Positions 15,401 to 23,511 of a DNA stretch of 41,074 nucleotides are shown piece after piece. Numbering within the stretch: the stretch's first letter is position 1; each line of letters starts with the position of its first letter. The notes below the pieces were generated by a model that saw nothing but the letters and a program-made list of their open reading frames with translations, searched no databases and had not been told where the DNA came from. Source of the stretch: Acidobacteriota bacterium. GTDB lineage: Bacteria; Acidobacteriota; Terriglobia; Bryobacterales; Bryobacteraceae. Position numbers and translations under genes: made by a program. Location of the stretch: positions 1-41,074 of the forward strand of contig JACQDF010000200.1 of assembly GCA_016201205.1 (NCBI GenBank), written 5' to 3'.

Positions 15401-16546
15401 TCACTGTTCGTCGGAGGCTGCGGCGGGTTCGCTCTTTGCTTGAAGGAACTTCCGGTAAACGGCCGCCACGTTGTCCACCGCTCGCTGGCGGGAAAAGCGG
15501 CCGCGGACGAAGCTGGATGCGGACGCGCCGAGACGCAGCCGGAGAGAAGCATCGTCCACCAGCCGGCGCAATTGATCCGCCAGCTCCCGAACGTTGCCGG
15601 TCTCAAAAAGAAGCCCGGTCTCCCCGCCCTGGACCAGCTCCGGGTTGCCCCCGGTGCGCGAGGCGATGGTGGCGCAGCCGCAGGCCATGGCTTCCATCAA
15701 GGAATTAGAAAAGCTCTCCGACAGGGACGGGAGCACAAAGATATCGATTTCGCGAAGTCGTTCGGCCACCTTGCTGGTTGCAGGCTCCAGCCGGAATTGG
15801 TCCTGCAAGGACAGCCGGCGTCCGAGCGCTTCCAGCTCCTGCCGGGCGGGACCATCGCCGGTGATCCGGAGAGTCAATCCGCTTTCTTGCGGCCGCAGGC
15901 GCGCGAACGCCTCCAGCAGCGTGCCGAGCGACTTTTCCGGTCTCAGCACGCATACCGACCCGATGACCAGCGGCTTGTCCGCGCGAAGATCGCGGTTGCC
16001 CGGATGGAACAGATCCGTGTCGATTCCGTTATGGCAAAGGTAGATGCGCCCGGGCGGGACCTTTTCGTCCTCGATGAGGCGCCGGCGCAAGGCGTTGCTG
16101 TTGACGATGATTCCGTCGGCCAGCCGGTCGACGATCCGCAGGGCCGGCCGCAGCAAGCCTTTCGTCAATTCGCGATGCGCTCGCTGGCTGCTGAGCACGA
16201 CGGGCGTCCGCGCGGCGCGGGCCACCGGGACGGCGAACACATCCATCGGCACATCGAAAGCATGCACAAGCTGAATGTGATGGCGGCGGAGATAACGCAG
16301 CATGCCAATTGCGCCGGCGGCCGCGGAGACGGAGAGAAAGGAGCGCATGGCGAAACACACCACCGGCACCCCCGCCCGCCGCAGCTCCTCCTCCCGGAAC
16401 CCGCCGGGGCGCAAACATCCCACGTGGGGCGCAAACTCCGAGCGATCGAGCGAAATCGCGGTTTCGGCAAGCTGGCGCTCCGAGCCGCCTTCGCTCAAAT
16501 GCTGCGCCAGCAGCAGAACCGGCCACGGTTTTCCTCTCTGGATCAT
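15401..16546 (-). CDS. Glycosyltransferase family 4 (GT-B fold)
   Basis: A 381-residue GT4-type sugar transferase. The acceptor domain begins VLLLAQHLSEGGSERQLAE, the usual GGxE-like entry of this family. The donor domain starts at VIGSVCVLRPEKSLGTLLEA and contains the E-x7-E motif as ESFSNSLMEAMACG, followed by GGNPELVQGGETGLLF, which together bind the nucleotide-sugar. It adds a sugar to a lipid-linked or exported glycan on the cytoplasmic side of the membrane. Specificity cannot be read. The start is the ATG at 16546, overlapping the GT2 stop in ATGA. The open frame extends further upstream, but that part covers the GT2 gene and is not GT4-like. Confidence 0.92.
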   Translation of the reverse strand: MIQRGKPWPVLLLAQHLSEGGSERQLAETAISLDRSEFAPHVGCLRPGGFREEELRRAGVPVVCFAMRSFLSVSAAAGAIGMLRYLRRHHIQLVHAFDVPMDVFAVPVARAARTPVVLSSQRAHRELTKGLLRPALRIVDRLADGIIVNSNALRRRLIEDEKVPPGRIYLCHNGIDTDLFHPGNRDLRADKPLVIGSVCVLRPEKSLGTLLEAFARLRPQESGLTLRITGDGPARQELEALGRRLSLQDQFRLEPATSKVAERLREIDIFVLPSLSESFSNSLMEAMACGCATIASRTGGNPELVQGGETGLLFETGNVRELADQLRRLVDDASLRLRLGASASSFVRGRFSRQRAVDNVAAVYRKFLQAKSEPAAASDEQ

Positions 16547-17691
16547 CCGGCCTTCACCGTCGATTTCTCTCCGGAGGATTTCCACAAGACCAGTGGGGAA
16601 ACGAAAAAAACAGACAGCCCGCCCACCGCCGCCGCCATCATCACGAGGAATGTGCGCGCCGCCGAAGTAAGGCGTTTGAGCGGGAACCATTGTGGAATCA
16701 GCAAATCGATGCCCGCCAGCAGAAGGAAAGCAGCTTGCCCGGTGAGCGCAAACCGGCTCCATGGAGCGGGGAGCCAGAAACTGGAGAGCGCCGCCGGCGC
16801 CAGAAAGAACGGCAGCCACACCCGCCCCAGCTTGTGCGAGATAAAGTGCAGCCGCATCCGGTTGGCTGATCCGAGCAATGCCGGATAAGCACGAAGAGTC
16901 TGATAGAGGCCGGCAATGGTGCGCACCTTGCGCCGGAATTCGCCCTTCAAAGGCACAGGCTCATCAAAGGCCACGGCAGCAGGCTCCATCACCACCCGAT
17001 AGCCCGCAAAGAACGGCGGCAGCACCATGCACACGTCATCGAGCAGGGTATCCGGCGGAAGCGGCCGGGCCAACTCCCGCCGGATCACGTAGAGTGCGCC
17101 GGCCACCCCCAGCAAAGAATCGATCTTGCTCAAGCGGTCTCGAATCCAGTGCTCGAATCGGAGATAGGCGCCGGCATCCGCCTCTTCCGCCCTGGTGGAG
17201 GGAAGCAAACGGAGCTCGGCTGTAGCCGCGCCAACCCGCGGGTCGCCGAGGTTGGCCAGCAGGGGACGCAGGCAACCCGGCTCCAACTGCTGGCGCACGT
17301 CGGTAAACAGCAGGACTTCTCCCGAGACGGCTTCCAGCGCGGCGTTGATGGCCCGCGCCTTCCCTCCGTGAGGGATCTCCAGCAGCCGGACCCCTTCCAG
17401 GCTTCTCGCAATCTCCGCCGTGCGGTCCTGGGATCCATCCGAGACGACCAGAATGTCGATCAAATGTTTCGGGTAATCCAAAGCCCGGAGAGATTCGATC
17501 TTTGCCGCCAGCCACCGCTCCCCGTTGTAGACGGGCAGGATGACGGACACAGTGGGCTCGATCGGGCGTTTCTGAACAGGGTTCGCTCGCCGCCGAGCCA
17601 GCAGATCCAGCATCAGCGGATAGCCAACCAGGATGTAGAGAATGAACGCCACACTGACGCTGAATACGAAGACCGCCACCGCTTCGATCAT
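16543..17691 (-). CDS. Membrane glycosyltransferase family 2
   Basis: A 382-residue GT2 enzyme. One N-terminal membrane helix (AVFVFSVSVAFILYILVGYP) leads to the GT-A domain. This has SVILPVYNGERWLAAKIESL, the nucleotide-binding LVVSDGSQDRTAEIA, a TDVR in place of the common DxD (LLFTDVRQQLEPG), and LLDDVCMVLPPF, which supplies the likely catalytic base. Three or four membrane helices form the C-terminus. It resembles processive or membrane-bound transferases that extend exported polysaccharides, but lacks a clear QxxRW, having RRKVRTIAGLYQ instead. The ATG at 17691 is chosen because GGAGA lies eight bases upstream; a GTG at 17712 overlapping the upstream stop is the alternative. It overlaps the next gene in ATGA. 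Confidence 0.9.
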   Translation of the reverse strand: MIEAVAVFVFSVSVAFILYILVGYPLMLDLLARRRANPVQKRPIEPTVSVILPVYNGERWLAAKIESLRALDYPKHLIDILVVSDGSQDRTAEIARSLEGVRLLEIPHGGKARAINAALEAVSGEVLLFTDVRQQLEPGCLRPLLANLGDPRVGAATAELRLLPSTRAEEADAGAYLRFEHWIRDRLSKIDSLLGVAGALYVIRRELARPLPPDTLLDDVCMVLPPFFAGYRVVMEPAAVAFDEPVPLKGEFRRKVRTIAGLYQTLRAYPALLGSANRMRLHFISHKLGRVWLPFFLAPAALSSFWLPAPWSRFALTGQAAFLLLAGIDLLIPQWFPLKRLTSAARTFLVMMAAAVGGLSVFFVSPLVLWKSSGEKSTVKAG

Positions 17692-17708
17692 GCGCCGTTC
17701 TCCATCTA

Positions 17709-18920
17709 TCACCCCGGCAGAGGCTTCCAGCGGGGCGCCTCCTCGAGAAACAGCTCAAATTGACGCGCCGCGGACTCCCAGGAAAAAGACGAGGAGACAT
17801 GGCGCCAGGCGGCGTCCGTCATCCGGCGCCGCCTCTCGGTGTTTTCCAGCAGCGACAGGCAATGAGCCGCGAACCGTTCCGGCTCATCGGCCAGCAGCAG
17901 GTGCTCGCCGTCTCGAACCGGGAGACCTTCGGCTCCAATCGTGGTCGCCACCACCGGAGTTTTCGCGGCCATGGCCTCGTAGATCTTCAACCGTGTTCCT
18001 CCTCCGATGCGTAAAGGCACAACAGCAACAGATCCGCCCCACAGATACGGCCGGATGTCGGGAACCGTTCCCGTTATGGTGATGAGCGGATCCTGGCGTG
18101 CGAGCGCCAGCACTTCCGGAGCGGGAGAACGGCCCGCCACCGCGAGGCTCGCTTCCGGCCTTTGGGCCCGGATGCGGGGCAGCATCTCCCGGACGAACCA
18201 CTGGACGCCGTCGATATTCGGCGCCCAATCCATCGAGCCGGCAAACACCAGATCCGCGACCTCGACAGGGTTCCCGGGTGGCGCAAAGTGATGGACGTCC
18301 ACGCCGGTGGGAACGGCGCGGACGCGGCCCAGTCCGAACTCTTCCCGCATCCACCTGGCGTCATGATCGGAGACCGCCAGAACGAATCCGCAGGCCCGGC
18401 ACACCGCACGCTCGTAGGCGTACATCCGGCGGGCTTGCAGGGCCAGGTAGGAGCGGCGCCATCGATCGCCTGCCTGTTCGGCGCGACGGCGCCAGATCAT
18501 GGTCTCGACATTATGCTGGAACAGGATCACGTTGCCAAGATCTGGAAAATGAGGCGCCGGCGAGAGGAAGTCGCACACCACCTTGTCGAAGCTCCGGCGC
18601 AGCAGATCGCCGGCCAGCAGGCGCGCCATTTCCTGAGAATAGTGCCGGCGAATGGCCACCGGCAGCGGTGAAAACAGACCCGCGGCCAGTTGCAGAACAA
18701 ACGCCGGTGAGCGCTTCACGGGCGCTTGAAACCGAACTGGATAGGCGTGAGCGGAGTATTCCCCGGACCGGGCCGGGCCCTCCGGCTCCTGAGGATTCTC
18801 GAAGGCTGCATAGTGAATTTCGTGCCGGCGGTGCAACTGGCGCAGCGTCTCCAGCGTGCGGATCTGCCCGCCTTTGGTGGTGGGGTGAAGGAAGCCGGCA
18901 TTCACCCAGAGGATTCTCAT
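17709..18920 (-). CDS. Glycosyltransferase family 4, similar to exosortase/PEP-CTERM-locus sugar transferases
   Basis: A 403-residue GT-B enzyme. The N-terminal domain starts MRILWVNAGFLHPTTKGGQI with the long RTLETLRQLHRRHEIHYAAF region seen in sugar transferases of the Stp1 type that accompany exosortase-linked polysaccharide loci. The donor domain includes LVFAGSMDWAPNIDGVQWFV, IRIGGGTRLKIYEAMAAKTP and VVATTIGAEGLPV, the standard GT4 donor site. The start is the ATG at 18920, overlapping the asnB-like stop (ATGA). The long upstream extension of the frame lies within the asparagine-synthase gene and is not retained. The exosortase association rests on sequence resemblance only; no exosortase or PEP-CTERM protein is seen in this window. 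Confidence 0.9.
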   Translation of the reverse strand: MRILWVNAGFLHPTTKGGQIRTLETLRQLHRRHEIHYAAFENPQEPEGPARSGEYSAHAYPVRFQAPVKRSPAFVLQLAAGLFSPLPVAIRRHYSQEMARLLAGDLLRRSFDKVVCDFLSPAPHFPDLGNVILFQHNVETMIWRRRAEQAGDRWRRSYLALQARRMYAYERAVCRACGFVLAVSDHDARWMREEFGLGRVRAVPTGVDVHHFAPPGNPVEVADLVFAGSMDWAPNIDGVQWFVREMLPRIRAQRPEASLAVAGRSPAPEVLALARQDPLITITGTVPDIRPYLWGGSVAVVPLRIGGGTRLKIYEAMAAKTPVVATTIGAEGLPVRDGEHLLLADEPERFAAHCLSLLENTERRRRMTDAAWRHVSSSFSWESAARQFELFLEEAPRWKPLPG

Positions 18921-20854
18921 AGCCGCGCCTGGGCCGCGCCGGCCAGCAGCGGCTCGAGGCGGAAATCGCGATTCCCACGCAGAAAGATCTCCCCCCAGAT
19001 CTGCAAGTTGAGCAGGCGCCACAGCCGGTCGGTGGCATCCTCGAGGTTCTGCTGATGCCGGTCGAGCAAGTCCCCAACGGCGCCCAGGTCGGCGACTTCG
19101 CTTAGCAATCCGCCTTTTTGCACGAGCATCGCAAACAGGGGTGCTGCCGCTTCCGAGCGCAGCCACTGGCGCAGGGGGGTGGGGAAGCCCATCTTAGGCC
19201 TGTTCAGAATCTCCGCGGGCAGCAGATCCTCGAAGGCTTTCTTCAGGATGTACTTGCCGGAGCCACGGCGGATCTTGAGGCGATCCGGCACGCCGGCCGC
19301 GAATTCCACCAGCGGATGGTCCAGAAAAGGGACGCGGCTTTCAATCGAGCAAGCCATGCTCATCTGGTCCTGCTTCATGAGCAGCTCGACCAGGTACGTC
19401 TTCTGATCCGTATAGAGCATCCGGCCGAGAGCGGACCGGGGCAGGGCCCGCTGCCAACAGCACCGAATATCCGCGTAGGCCGCTTCAGGTTCCAGACGCG
19501 GGAAGACGCTTTCTTGCTCAGCCGGCGGGAAAGCGGCGTAAAAGTTGTCCAGATACAGCGACTCGATGCCGCCGGCACGGCCCAACACCGTGTGCTGGAA
19601 CTTCCGCCGCAGATCGCCTGAAAGCAGCCTCGAATCCGCAATCCGGTCCCGCATCCATCGCTGTGCCGCCTCCGGAACCCAGCGGTACAACCGCATCCAT
19701 CGCTGATTGAGCAGGTAGAAGTGGTAACGGGCATAGCCGCCGAACAACTCGTCGCTTCCTTCACCGGTCAGAACCACTTTCACTCGCTCGGAGGCCAGCC
19801 GCGACACGAAGTACAGCGACACGCTGGAAGGCCACGCGAGCGGCTCATCTTCGTGCCAGACCAGCCTGGGCAGGACATTGAAGAAATCGTCCATGCCGAC
19901 AACGATTTCGTGGTGGCTGGCGCCGATCATCCGGGAGGCCTGGCGCGCGTAGCCCAGCTCGCTCGATTGCTCTTCGCGGTAGCCGACGGAAAACGTCTCG
20001 ACGGGCGTCGAGGTCATTCGCTTCATCAGTGCGGCGATGGCGCTCGAATCCACGCCTCCCGAGAGAAACATGCCCAGCGGCACGTCGCTCATGAGACGCA
20101 TACGGACGGTTTCTTCGACGCGACGCCGGCACTCGGCGATCCATTCTTCGTCGCTGGTGGAATCCGGCTGGCCGGCGGGCACATCCCAGTAATTCTCGAT
20201 GCGGAGCTCGGGGCGCGATTCTGAAAGAGAAAGATCGAGATAGTGTCCCGGCATCAGCTTGCGAATGCCGGCGAACAGCGTCTTATCGCCGCACGTGTAG
20301 CCGAAGGCGAGGTGCTCGGAGAGCACGCCGCTATCGAGCGCGACCGGAACGGCTGGGTGCTTTAGCAACGCCTTGATCTCGGACGCGAAGACAAACCACC
20401 GGCCGTCCCAATAGTAGTAGAAGGGCTTGATTCCGAGCCGGTCCCGGGCGCAAAACAGCCTGCGTTTGGCGGTATCCCAGATAGCGAACGAGAACATGCC
20501 GCGGAAGCGGGAAAGGCAGGCCGCCCCGTATTGCTCGTAGGCGTGGAGGATCGTTTCCGTGTCGCAACGGCTTTGATAGCGGTGGCCCATCGCTTCCAGT
20601 TCGGGGCGGAGGCTGGCATGGTTGAAGATTTCGCCGTTGTAAACAATCCACAACGTCCGGTCTTCATTCGCCATGGGCTGGCTGCCACCGGCCAGGTCAA
20701 TGATGCTCAGCCGCCGGTGTCCCAAGGCCGCCAGCGAATCGCGATAGTATCCGACCCCATCCGGACCTCGGTGGTGAATCGTATCCGTCATTTGCTCGAG
20801 GACCGATTCCGGGCAGTCCGGAGCAAGGGAGGCGTAGCCGGCAATTCCGCACAT
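18917..20854 (-). CDS. asnB: Asparagine synthase (glutamine-hydrolysing)-type amidotransferase of a glycan operon
   Basis: A 645-residue two-domain enzyme. The class II glutaminase domain begins MCGIAGYASL with the nucleophile Cys2 intact, and has HHRGPDGVG and VYNGEIFNH. The synthetase domain carries the PP-loop SGGVDSS (265-271) and LTGEGSDELFGGYARY. It uses glutamine and ATP to amidate a carboxylate. Free-standing AsnB makes asparagine, but homologues that lead polysaccharide operons are thought to amidate a uronic acid or other glycan acid. Here it is the first of five tightly packed genes, with the GT4 overlapping by four bases, so the second role is more likely. A spaced GAGGTGA lies 13 bases before the ATG. 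A peroxiredoxin remnant ends 12 bases upstream. Confidence 0.93.
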   Translation of the reverse strand: MCGIAGYASLAPDCPESVLEQMTDTIHHRGPDGVGYYRDSLAALGHRRLSIIDLAGGSQPMANEDRTLWIVYNGEIFNHASLRPELEAMGHRYQSRCDTETILHAYEQYGAACLSRFRGMFSFAIWDTAKRRLFCARDRLGIKPFYYYWDGRWFVFASEIKALLKHPAVPVALDSGVLSEHLAFGYTCGDKTLFAGIRKLMPGHYLDLSLSESRPELRIENYWDVPAGQPDSTSDEEWIAECRRRVEETVRMRLMSDVPLGMFLSGGVDSSAIAALMKRMTSTPVETFSVGYREEQSSELGYARQASRMIGASHHEIVVGMDDFFNVLPRLVWHEDEPLAWPSSVSLYFVSRLASERVKVVLTGEGSDELFGGYARYHFYLLNQRWMRLYRWVPEAAQRWMRDRIADSRLLSGDLRRKFQHTVLGRAGGIESLYLDNFYAAFPPAEQESVFPRLEPEAAYADIRCCWQRALPRSALGRMLYTDQKTYLVELLMKQDQMSMACSIESRVPFLDHPLVEFAAGVPDRLKIRRGSGKYILKKAFEDLLPAEILNRPKMGFPTPLRQWLRSEAAAPLFAMLVQKGGLLSEVADLGAVGDLLDRHQQNLEDATDRLWRLLNLQIWGEIFLRGNRDFRLEPLLAGAAQARL

Positions 20855-20866
20855 GGATTTAGCGGG

Positions 20867-21064
20867 TCACCTCGGCAGCAACCGGCGCCAGAATCCCAGC
20901 CGTCCGGGGTAGGCGAAATCGGGACATGCGTGCGGCCTGACTGACTCTGATTTTATCATCGCCAGCCGCGCCGGCTTCTTGCCCCGGAAGGAGGCAAGCA
21001 TGACTCGTTTGTCCGATTTGAGCACCGGGAGGGTAAAATCATCGGCAAGGTCGCCGGCCTTCAA
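20867..21064 (-). pseudogene. Truncated peroxiredoxin/redoxin N-terminus
   Basis: A 65-codon frame starting at TTG with AAGGA four bases upstream. The first about 36 residues read KAGDLADDFTLPVLKSDK, then VMLASFRGKKPARLAM. This matches the opening of AhpC/TSA-type redoxins (A-x-DFTLP, then FRGKKP), but stops just before the segment that carries the catalytic cysteine. The remaining tail (VRPHACPDFAYPGRLGFW) is unrelated. So the active site is lost and the fragment appears to be the stub of a deleted gene. It lies directly upstream of the asnB-like operon. Transcription from its old promoter might now drive the glycan genes; this is inference. Confidence 0.6.
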
Positions 21065-21116
21065 TTTTCCTTCGCCCCTGCCGAGCGGACACGAGTATGG
21101 CGGTCCAACGGGTCAT

Positions 21117-21132
21117 TGGTACCTCCTGGTAC
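21117..21132. repeat. Tandem TGGTAC direct repeat, 10-bp period
   Basis: TGGTAC occurs at 21117-21122 and again at 21127-21132, exactly one helical turn apart; the first copy also forms the palindrome GGTACC. Such spacing suits a regulator binding two sites on one face of the DNA. The location, between the redoxin stub and the T6SS leader, would allow control of either direction. No regulator gene is adjacent. Confidence 0.3.
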
Positions 21133-21238
21133 ACAAAAACGCAGTACTAGAAAATTCTTCTTGTGGCATGATGCTTTTGGCGGGAGAAATACGCTAATGT
21201 GATTTGGAGCTGATGAGGGCATCAGGCAGAGGGAGGCC

Positions 21239-21343
21239 AGAACCGCCGATTTGGGTTGAACTTTCCAGACCGCTGTGGTACGTATGTACACGGGTCGGGA
21301 CGAGCCGACAACCTTGTCCGGCCGAAAACAAGCAGGCGGTTCT
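21239..21343 (+). promoter_or_regulatory. Candidate structured 5' leader RNA of the T6SS operon
   Basis: A perfect 9-bp inverted repeat, AGAACCGCC (21239-21247) and GGCGGTTCT (21335-21343), encloses shorter stems. These are GTAC/GTAC around GTAT (about 21278-21289), GTCGG (21294-21298) with CCGAC (21305-21309), and CTTGT (21313-21317) with ACAAG (21328-21332). Together they could fold as a multi-branch junction about 80 bases before the tssB start. It does not match a riboswitch class that I can identify. Pairing is seen in the sequence; function is inference. Confidence 0.35.
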
Positions 21344-21424
21344 CTGACAGGAGTCGAGATCTCCCCAAGCAGAACCTGATGGGAACCAGCATCTCTCCGG
21401 AACGGAGGGAAGAAGAGGAATTAC

Positions 21425-21949
21425 ATGGCAAGAGAAAGCACACAGCATAAACTGGATCGAATACGCCCTCCTAGAGTCCACATCACCTACGATGTGGAAG
21501 TAGGTGACGCCATTGAAATCAAGGAACTACCGTTCGTGCTCGGCGTTTTGGGTGACTTCACAGGGATGCCCGAGCAGCCGCTGCCGCGGCTTCGGGACAG
21601 GAAGTTCGTGGAAGTGAGCCCGGAAAACTTCGACAAGGTGATGGAGGCGATGCAGCCGCACCTTGCCTTCCAGGTGGAAAACAAGCTGAGCGAAGATCCG
21701 GACGCAGGACAGCTCCGGGTGAACCTGGCTTTCAAGGGTCTGTCAGACTTCGAGCCGGAGAGCGTGGCAAAGCAGGTAAAGCCGCTCAAGGAGCTTCTGG
21801 ACCTGCGCACGAAACTGGCCGACTTGCGAGGCAGCCTGATGGGCAACGACAAGCTCGAGCAGATGCTTCTGGAAGCGGTCGGCGATGCCGACAAGCTGGC
21901 AAAGCTGAAATCCGAGATCGGCAAGGAAGGAGGATCCGGCAATGAGTGA
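21425..21949 (+). CDS. tssB: T6SS contractile sheath small subunit TssB (VipA/ImpB)
   Basis: A 174-residue protein that, with TssC, forms the contractile sheath around the Hcp tube. The N-terminus RIRPPRVHITYDVEVGDAIE and the following KELPFVLGVLGDFTG are the standard opening of the family. The SPENFDKVMEAMQPHLAF stretch and the C-terminal helix LLDLRTKLADLRGSLMGNDK, which packs against TssC, are also clear. Length is as expected. GAGGAA lies upstream of the ATG. It is the first gene of the secretion operon, and its stop overlaps the tssC start by eight bases. When TagJ/ImpE is present, as here, it is known in other systems to bind the TssB N-terminal helix. Confidence 0.97.
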   Translation: MARESTQHKLDRIRPPRVHITYDVEVGDAIEIKELPFVLGVLGDFTGMPEQPLPRLRDRKFVEVSPENFDKVMEAMQPHLAFQVENKLSEDPDAGQLRVNLAFKGLSDFEPESVAKQVKPLKELLDLRTKLADLRGSLMGNDKLEQMLLEAVGDADKLAKLKSEIGKEGGSGNE

Positions 21950-23426
21950 AGCCAGAAAGGTGGCGCCGAAGGCGCAAGAGCAGGTGCAGGAACTGAGCCT
22001 GCTGGACACGATCGTTGAAGAAGGGCGGCTGGCAAAGGATCCCGCAGCGAAAGAGCGAGGCAAGGATCTGATCCGGAACTTCGTGAACCAGGTTCTGGAA
22101 GGGTCGATGGCCGTTTCCAAGGATGCCGAGGCGATGATCAACGCGCGGATCGCGCAAATTGATCACCTGCTCTCCATCCAGTTGAACGAGATCCTGCACC
22201 ACGCGGCCTTCCAGAAACTGGAAGGGTGCTGGCGGGGACTGAAGTACGTGATGGACAATAGCGAAACCAGTGAGATGTTGAAGGTGAAGATTTTCAACGT
22301 CTCCAAGCGCGAGCTGTTGCGCGATTTGCAGCGCGCGCCGGAGTTCGATCAAAGCACGCTGTTCAAGAAGGTGTACGAAGAGGAATTCGGCATCTTCGGC
22401 GGGGCTCCGTTCGCCGGGTTGATCGGCGATTACGATTTCGGCCGCCATCCGGAGGACGTCGAGCTGCTGGAACGGGTGGCCCAGGTCGCCTCGTCAGCGC
22501 ACGCGCCGTTTCTCTCAGCGGCCGCTCCGGAAATGTTCAACCTCGAGAACTACACGCAACTGGACGCGCCGCGCGACTTGAGCAAGGTGTTCGACACCAC
22601 CGAATACGCCAAATGGAAATCCTTCCGGCAGGGCGAGGATTCGCGGTACGTCGGTTTGTGTGTGCCACGCATTCTGATGCGGCTTCCCTATGGCCGCGAT
22701 AACAAGCAGATTGAAGCGTTCAATTACGAAGAAGGGGTGGATGGCACCGATCACACCAAGTACCTGTGGGGCAACGCGGCCTTCGCGCTGGGGGCGCGGC
22801 TGACGAACGCGTTCGCGCGCCACGGCTGGTGCGCCGCCATCCGGGGCGTGGAAGGCGGCGGGCTGGTCGAGGGCCTGCCGGTGCATAACTTCTACACCGA
22901 CGAGGGTGACGTGGCCATGAAATGCCCGACCGAGGTGCCGATTACGGACCGCCGGGAGAAAGAGCTGGCCGATCAAGGCTTCATCCCGCTGGTGCACTGC
23001 AAGAACACGGACTATGCCGCGTTCTTCAGCGTGCAGAGCGCGCAGAAGCCGAAGCTGTACGACAAGCCGCAGGCCAACGCCAACGCGCGGCTGTCGGCCC
23101 AGTTGCCCTACATCCTCGCTGTCTCCCGGTTCGCGCACTATCTGAAGGCGATGATGCGGGACAAAATCGGCAGCTTCATGTCGCGGACGGATTGCGAGAT
23201 CTGGCTGAACGAATGGATCAAGCAGTATGTTGTTCCGGACGACACGGCCTCGCCGACGGTCAAGGCGGCGCACCCTCTGCGCGAAGCCCGAATCGAGGTG
23301 ATGGAAATCCCGGGCAAACCCGGAGCCTACAAGGCAGTGGCGTTCCTGCGGCCTCACTTCCAATTGGATGAGCTGACGGTGTCGCTGCGCCTGGTGGCTG
23401 AATTGCCGGCGCCCGCCAAGAGGTAA
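21942..23426 (+). CDS. tssC: T6SS contractile sheath large subunit TssC (VipB/ImpC)
   Basis: A 494-residue sheath protein. It contains the diagnostic stretch ending SSAHAPFLSAAAPEMF (about 184-198), followed by WKSFRQGEDSRYVGLCVPRI and LWGNAAFALGARLTNAF. The C-terminal part has LPYILAVSRFAHYLKAMMRD and LNEWIKQYVV, as in other TssC proteins. It interlocks with TssB to build the sheath that contracts to push the spike out. The start overlaps tssB by eight bases, giving a tightly matched subunit supply. After its stop an inverted repeat GGTAA/TTACC (23422-23426 and 23443-23447) and an 85-base gap precede hcp. Confidence 0.97.
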   Translation: MSEARKVAPKAQEQVQELSLLDTIVEEGRLAKDPAAKERGKDLIRNFVNQVLEGSMAVSKDAEAMINARIAQIDHLLSIQLNEILHHAAFQKLEGCWRGLKYVMDNSETSEMLKVKIFNVSKRELLRDLQRAPEFDQSTLFKKVYEEEFGIFGGAPFAGLIGDYDFGRHPEDVELLERVAQVASSAHAPFLSAAAPEMFNLENYTQLDAPRDLSKVFDTTEYAKWKSFRQGEDSRYVGLCVPRILMRLPYGRDNKQIEAFNYEEGVDGTDHTKYLWGNAAFALGARLTNAFARHGWCAAIRGVEGGGLVEGLPVHNFYTDEGDVAMKCPTEVPITDRREKELADQGFIPLVHCKNTDYAAFFSVQSAQKPKLYDKPQANANARLSAQLPYILAVSRFAHYLKAMMRDKIGSFMSRTDCEIWLNEWIKQYVVPDDTASPTVKAAHPLREARIEVMEIPGKPGAYKAVAFLRPHFQLDELTVSLRLVAELPAPAKR

Positions 23427-23511
23427 ATGGCGGCATGAGGAGTTACCCGGAGAGTTTCCACACCAGGCTCTTCGAAAATAACAAACACACAAGGAAAGAA
23501 GGAGAATATCA

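Larger units (their letters stand above)
21065..21424. other. Leader/intergenic region upstream of the T6SS operon
   Basis: There are 360 bases without a supported gene between the redoxin stub and tssB. The region has a tandem TGGTAC repeat (21117-21132), a set of nested inverted repeats (21239-21343), a small CTCCG/CGGAG hairpin (21395-21407), and the tssB ribosome-binding site GAGGAA just before the ATG at 21425. Base composition is less GC-rich than the genes. A TGTGGCA-like element near 21161 recalls a sigma-54 -24 box, but the -12 element is at the wrong spacing. No confident sigma-70 promoter could be placed. Confidence 0.5.

Noticed and set aside
21160..21180. Sigma-54 promoter before the T6SS
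   Set aside because: TGGCA is present, but the -12 GC element is not 12 bases from the GG; spacing is off by more than two bases. No bEBP regulator gene is nearby.
21290..21345. c-di-GMP (GEMM-I) riboswitch
   Set aside because: Only short stretches such as GGGACG and CCGGCC resemble the core. The GNRA tetraloop/receptor arrangement and conserved junction are not found.
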